DNA of 58,280 bases from Candidatus Zipacnadia bacterium (GTDB lineage: Bacteria; Armatimonadota; Zipacnadia; Zipacnadales; Zipacnadaceae), in the NCBI GenBank assembly GCA_029820565.1, contig JALGUR010000028.1, positions 1 through 58,280 of the forward strand. The letters are read 5' to 3'. Of the stretch, positions 55,682 to 58,280 are shown piece by piece. Position 1 is the first letter of the stretch; every line of letters starts with the position of its first letter. The translations under genes were made by a program, and so were the position numbers. The notes beneath the pieces were generated by a model. The model was given only the letters and a program-made list of their open reading frames with translations. It was not told where the DNA came from and ran no database searches.

Positions 55682-56167
55682 GTGGCAGACCTAAACCTAA
55701 TCAGTCTGACCGGAGTGAGCACCAGAGATGCAAAGTTGAGGCAAAAAAGTGGCGACCAGGTGAAGGCCGAGTTTAGTCTGGAAGTTGACCGGCCCTTTTA
55801 TCGCGCCACTGGCGAGCCGGTCTCTGACTTATTCCTCGTAGATGCGTGGAATGAGATAGGCCGCTGGGTCGTGGAAAACGTAACCGAAGGCCAGCGACTA
55901 TTTGTTATGGGTACGCTGAACAAAGAGAGTTACAACACTCGCGGCGGTCGGGAACATCTAACCATTGTAAAAGCCAAGTACATTCGTAAACTCGATGACC
56001 ACTTGGTGGACAATGAACTGGATGTGGAAGCCCTCAAAGCCGATCACTGGCCCCTATCGCTACTGCAGAGTGCGGTGGGCGTGGTCGATACCGTGCTCCG
56101 TGAGAACCCCGCCGAAGAGGAGTCAGTAGATGTCTCTGACTTCTCAGAAGACGAAGGTACCTTGTAG
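55682..56167 (+). CDS. single-stranded DNA-binding-like OB-fold protein
   Basis: A 161-residue protein with the OB-fold pattern of SSB: NLISLTGVSTRDAKLR, AEFSLEVDRPFY, DAWNEIGRWVVENVTEGQRLFVMGTL and ESYNTRGGREHLTIVKAKYIRKL. The C-terminal third is acidic (AEEESVDVSDFSEDEGTL) but lacks the usual D-D-I-P-F tip that recruits repair proteins, so it may be a secondary SSB. The GTG start follows GGGAGG by 8 bases and is driven by the promoter at 55521; a terminator follows. Likely monocistronic. Confidence 0.75.
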   Translation: MADLNLISLTGVSTRDAKLRQKSGDQVKAEFSLEVDRPFYRATGEPVSDLFLVDAWNEIGRWVVENVTEGQRLFVMGTLNKESYNTRGGREHLTIVKAKYIRKLDDHLVDNELDVEALKADHWPLSLLQSAVGVVDTVLRENPAEEESVDVSDFSEDEGTL

Positions 56168-56195
56168 CCCGGTGTTACTGTAGATTTCCTTGAAG

Positions 56196-56227
56196 GCAGC
56201 GGCCCTTAGCGCGGGTGGCTGCTTTCT
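56196..56227 (+). terminator. probable terminator after the ssb-like gene
   Basis: GCAGC/GCTGC and CCC/GGG stem with a short loop, followed by TTTCT, 29 bases after the stop. Confidence 0.55.
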
Positions 56228-56284
56228 ACCTATGTCGGCCATCCAGGCACCGCCATTGCCAAACTACCATTGAGGTGGAGGGCT

Positions 56285-56683
56285 ATGCAATTACGGGATG
56301 ATCGGTGGTGTTTTGCCTGCGGCGTGGATAACCCTCACGGACTCCATCTGGACGACTTTCGCTTCCAAGGCGACAAATATGTATGCACTTTCACCCCGCA
56401 GCGACATCATCAGGGTTGGGCGGACATCACCCACGGGGGCATTGTGGCGACCTTGCTTGACGAGGTAATGACCAGGATGCTGGCCGCGCAAGGAACCGAA
56501 GCGGTGACAGCCGAGGTAACGATTCGTTATCACCAGCCGCTTTCAGTAGGTCAGCAGACTCTCGCTCGCGGCTGGGTCACCAGCCGCCGAGGCCCATTGA
56601 TCCGCGCCGCGGCTGAAGTGCTACTCCCTGATGATACAGTTATCGCCACGGCCCATGCTAAGTTAATGGTCAGTTCCAAGTAG
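56285..56683 (+). CDS. hotdog-fold thioesterase (PaaI/YbgC-like)
   Basis: A 132-residue hotdog-fold protein. CFACGVDNPHGL near the start and HHQGWADITHGGIVATLLDEVM (about 40-62), the conserved H-G-G loop before the long helix with its catalytic acid, are typical of the PaaI-type acyl-CoA thioesterase family. The start ATG at 56285 follows GGAGG closely; an upstream TTG is less likely. It stops 13 bases before rqcH and is probably co-transcribed. Confidence 0.85.
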   Translation: MQLRDDRWCFACGVDNPHGLHLDDFRFQGDKYVCTFTPQRHHQGWADITHGGIVATLLDEVMTRMLAAQGTEAVTAEVTIRYHQPLSVGQQTLARGWVTSRRGPLIRAAAEVLLPDDTVIATAHAKLMVSSK

Positions 56684-56696
56684 GTAGGGGCTATTG

Positions 56697-58280
56697 ATGC
56701 TTTTCGACAGCCTTATGCTGGCCGGTATAACCGGCGACTTGCGCCAAGCGCTGACATCAAGCCGGGTAAGGCGCGTCTTTGCCACCGGTCCCCTACAGGT
56801 TGCCGTAGAGACCTCCGCTGCTGTCTCCACCCCGGTTATGGTGTTTGGTGCTGATGCTCAGTTCGCCTGCGTTCACCTGTCCGGCGACCTCGCTCCCCAA
56901 CCCCAACAGCATTCACCGTTCGCCAATGTATTGCGTCGTTACCTGCGTGGTACTACCCTGCGCTCAGCCCAGCAGATTGATTTTGACCGTCAACTGCGTC
57001 TGGACTTCATCAATTGCCAGAACCTCGGCCCCCAGGCGCGCTGTACCCTGGTCGTTGAAATTATGGGCCGCCATAGCAATATTCTGTTGCTGGACAGCGA
57101 CGGGATAATCCTGGACTGTATCAAGCATATCACCAGTGAAGTCAATCGCTACCGTCAGAGCCTGCCTGGCCTGGAATATGTGCCGCCGCCGACTTTCGGA
57201 AAAGTTGACCCCCGGGATTTGTCGGCGTCAGATTTCCTGCTTGCCCTGAGTGTGCCGAAGGGGACCGTAGCCGCCGATGCTGATGCCCAGATGCCCTTTG
57301 CTAAGTGGTTTCGCGCCCAATTTCACGGCGCCAGCGATGTATTGCTCTCTGAGTTAGCCAGCCGCGCCGGGTGGGATGCTCAGGCGACAATGAGCACTCT
57401 GCCCGCCGAATGGCCCGAGCAGTTGTATGAGGCGTTTCACAGCCTCCTGGACGCGGCTACCGCTGAGCCAATCGGCTATATCTATGCCAGCGCTGAAGGT
57501 AAGCCCAGGTTGGCCTATCCGGTGCCGCTGATATCGCAACCCGACTGGACTGTCACCAGGGTGGATACTCTGAGCGGCGCCCTTGAGAAAGTGTACCAGG
57601 CTCAACATGAGTATCACTACCTGGACCAGCAGCGCCAGCGCCTACGGGCGGCTACCGAAAAGAAATTGAAGCAGGTAACCCGGCGTCGCGAAGGCAGACA
57701 GAAGATGATTGAGCAGGCCAAGTCGGCAGCCCACTATCGCCAGTGGGGAGAATTGATACTAACGCATCTATCGGAGATACCACCGGGAGCCGAGGAAATC
57801 ACCGTGCCCGACTACTACCGCGACGGCCAACCCCCGGTGACTATTCCTCTGGACCCCCACCACACTCCGCAGGAGTCGGCCCAGTACTATTTTGACAACT
57901 ACAAGCGCGCCCGACGCTGCCAGCAGCAGGTCCCGGCCCTGATACGGCGGGATCGCCGCGAGCAGCAGTACTTGCAGGGCCTCATCCACCAAACCGAGAT
58001 AGCCGATACTGCCGCTGATTTGGCGGAGTTAGAGCAAGAAATGATAAAGGCCGGGTATCTGCCGCCGCCCCGGCGCCGCCGTCCTGCTGTGCGCCGCCGA
58101 AAGTTGCCTACTTTTGTAACCGATGACGGCTATACCGTGATCTACGGCAAGACCGGCCAGCAGAATGAAGAAGTGCTGCGTGTGGCCGCTGGGGATGATA
58201 TCTGGCTGCACGTCAGGCAGGGACCAGGGGCCCACGTGGTTATTCGTAGCGGCGGTCAGCCCGATTCAGTCCCGGAAAGC
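56697..58280 (+). CDS. rqcH: RqcH (NFACT) ribosome-associated quality-control protein, truncated by window end
   Basis: The first 528 residues of an NFACT protein, which binds stalled 50S subunits and directs C-terminal alanine tailing. MLFDSLMLAGITGDLRQAL and VVEIMGRHSNILLLD then ILDCIKHI mark NFACT-N; a coiled-coil follows (HEYHYLDQQRQRLR to about residue 450); TDDGYTVIYGKTGQQNEEVLR with DDIWLHVRQGPGAHVVI marks NFACT-R. The segment before VVEIMGRHSN reads CQNLGPQAR, where well-studied RqcH proteins have a conserved acidic/Arg loop, so tRNA contacts may differ. GTAGGGG lies about 8 bases upstream of the ATG. The gene runs off the right edge. Confidence 0.9.
   Translation, partial: MLFDSLMLAGITGDLRQALTSSRVRRVFATGPLQVAVETSAAVSTPVMVFGADAQFACVHLSGDLAPQPQQHSPFANVLRRYLRGTTLRSAQQIDFDRQLRLDFINCQNLGPQARCTLVVEIMGRHSNILLLDSDGIILDCIKHITSEVNRYRQSLPGLEYVPPPTFGKVDPRDLSASDFLLALSVPKGTVAADADAQMPFAKWFRAQFHGASDVLLSELASRAGWDAQATMSTLPAEWPEQLYEAFHSLLDAATAEPIGYIYASAEGKPRLAYPVPLISQPDWTVTRVDTLSGALEKVYQAQHEYHYLDQQRQRLRAATEKKLKQVTRRREGRQKMIEQAKSAAHYRQWGELILTHLSEIPPGAEEITVPDYYRDGQPPVTIPLDPHHTPQESAQYYFDNYKRARRCQQQVPALIRRDRREQQYLQGLIHQTEIADTAADLAELEQEMIKAGYLPPPRRRRPAVRRRKLPTFVTDDGYTVIYGKTGQQNEEVLRVAAGDDIWLHVRQGPGAHVVIRSGGQPDSVPES

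Noticed and set aside
1-58280. tRNA or rRNA genes
   Set aside because: No cloverleaf pattern or rRNA-like conserved sequence was noticed in any intergenic region.

Overview
The window is a chromosomal segment of a moderately GC-rich, probably uncultured bacterium. Gene density is high, genes lie on both strands, and no rRNA, tRNA, plasmid or phage genes were seen. Housekeeping genes (miaA, mutL, mutS, pcm, lexA, an ssb-like gene, rqcH) are mixed with a large secreted-protein and sugar-metabolism complement. The LexA operator upstream of lexA is of the Gram-positive (CGAAC-N4-GTTCG) type and rqcH is present. This points to a Terrabacteria-like lineage, with Armatimonadota one possibility, but that placement is inference with low confidence.

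Layout: (1) 1-4,654, minus strand: a frameshifted miaA, a small broken membrane ORF, mutL, a sugar-phosphate-isomerase-like TIM barrel and a 3-methyladenine DNA glycosylase. (2) 5,055-9,468, plus strand: two tandem secreted right-handed beta-helix proteins that are duplicates of each other. (3) 9,662-15,128: a PHP hydrolase, pcm, a membrane SpoIIE-type phosphatase (probable CTG start), lexA with an overlapping promoter and operator, a divergent methyltransferase and a TIM-barrel protein. (4) 15,168-31,239, minus strand: an SLBB polysaccharide-export protein preceded by a tandem array of nine genes encoding twelve sialidase-like (Asp-box) beta-propellers. The array has one strong sigma-70-type promoter at its head. 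It is the most striking feature here. (5) 31,422-35,417: a GH-like TIM-barrel protein and a divergent L-fucose-isomerase-family protein. (6) 35,974-38,319: a small membrane protein, then a secreted protein, an ECF sigma factor and a zinc anti-sigma factor. (7) mutS, with a compact type II restriction-modification pair abutting its 3' end. (8) 43,203-46,144: a cupin, a repeat-rich intergenic stretch, two small paralogous proteins and a secreted LTPEQ-repeat protein. (9) 46,351-49,290: an MDR dehydrogenase, a sugar isomerase/epimerase and an MscS channel. (10) 49,359-51,409: a second restriction-modification pair. (11) 51,531-55,387: a DUF3604 hydrolase, a GH4 glycosidase and a sugar isomerase/epimerase. 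(12) 55,682-58,280: an ssb-like gene, a thioesterase and rqcH, which is cut by the window edge.

Three kinds of DNA-level structure run through the window. First, there are many short GTAG-headed palindromes resembling REP elements mobilised by RAYT transposases. Second, there are other dispersed repeats, including one inserted in frame in mutL. Third, there is local tandem duplication (beta-helix pair, propeller array, small paralog pair, repeat protein). The enzyme content (three isomerase/epimerases, FucI-like, GH4, MDR, DUF3604, beta-helix and propeller proteins) suggests a life based on external carbohydrates, probably plant or algal glycans.
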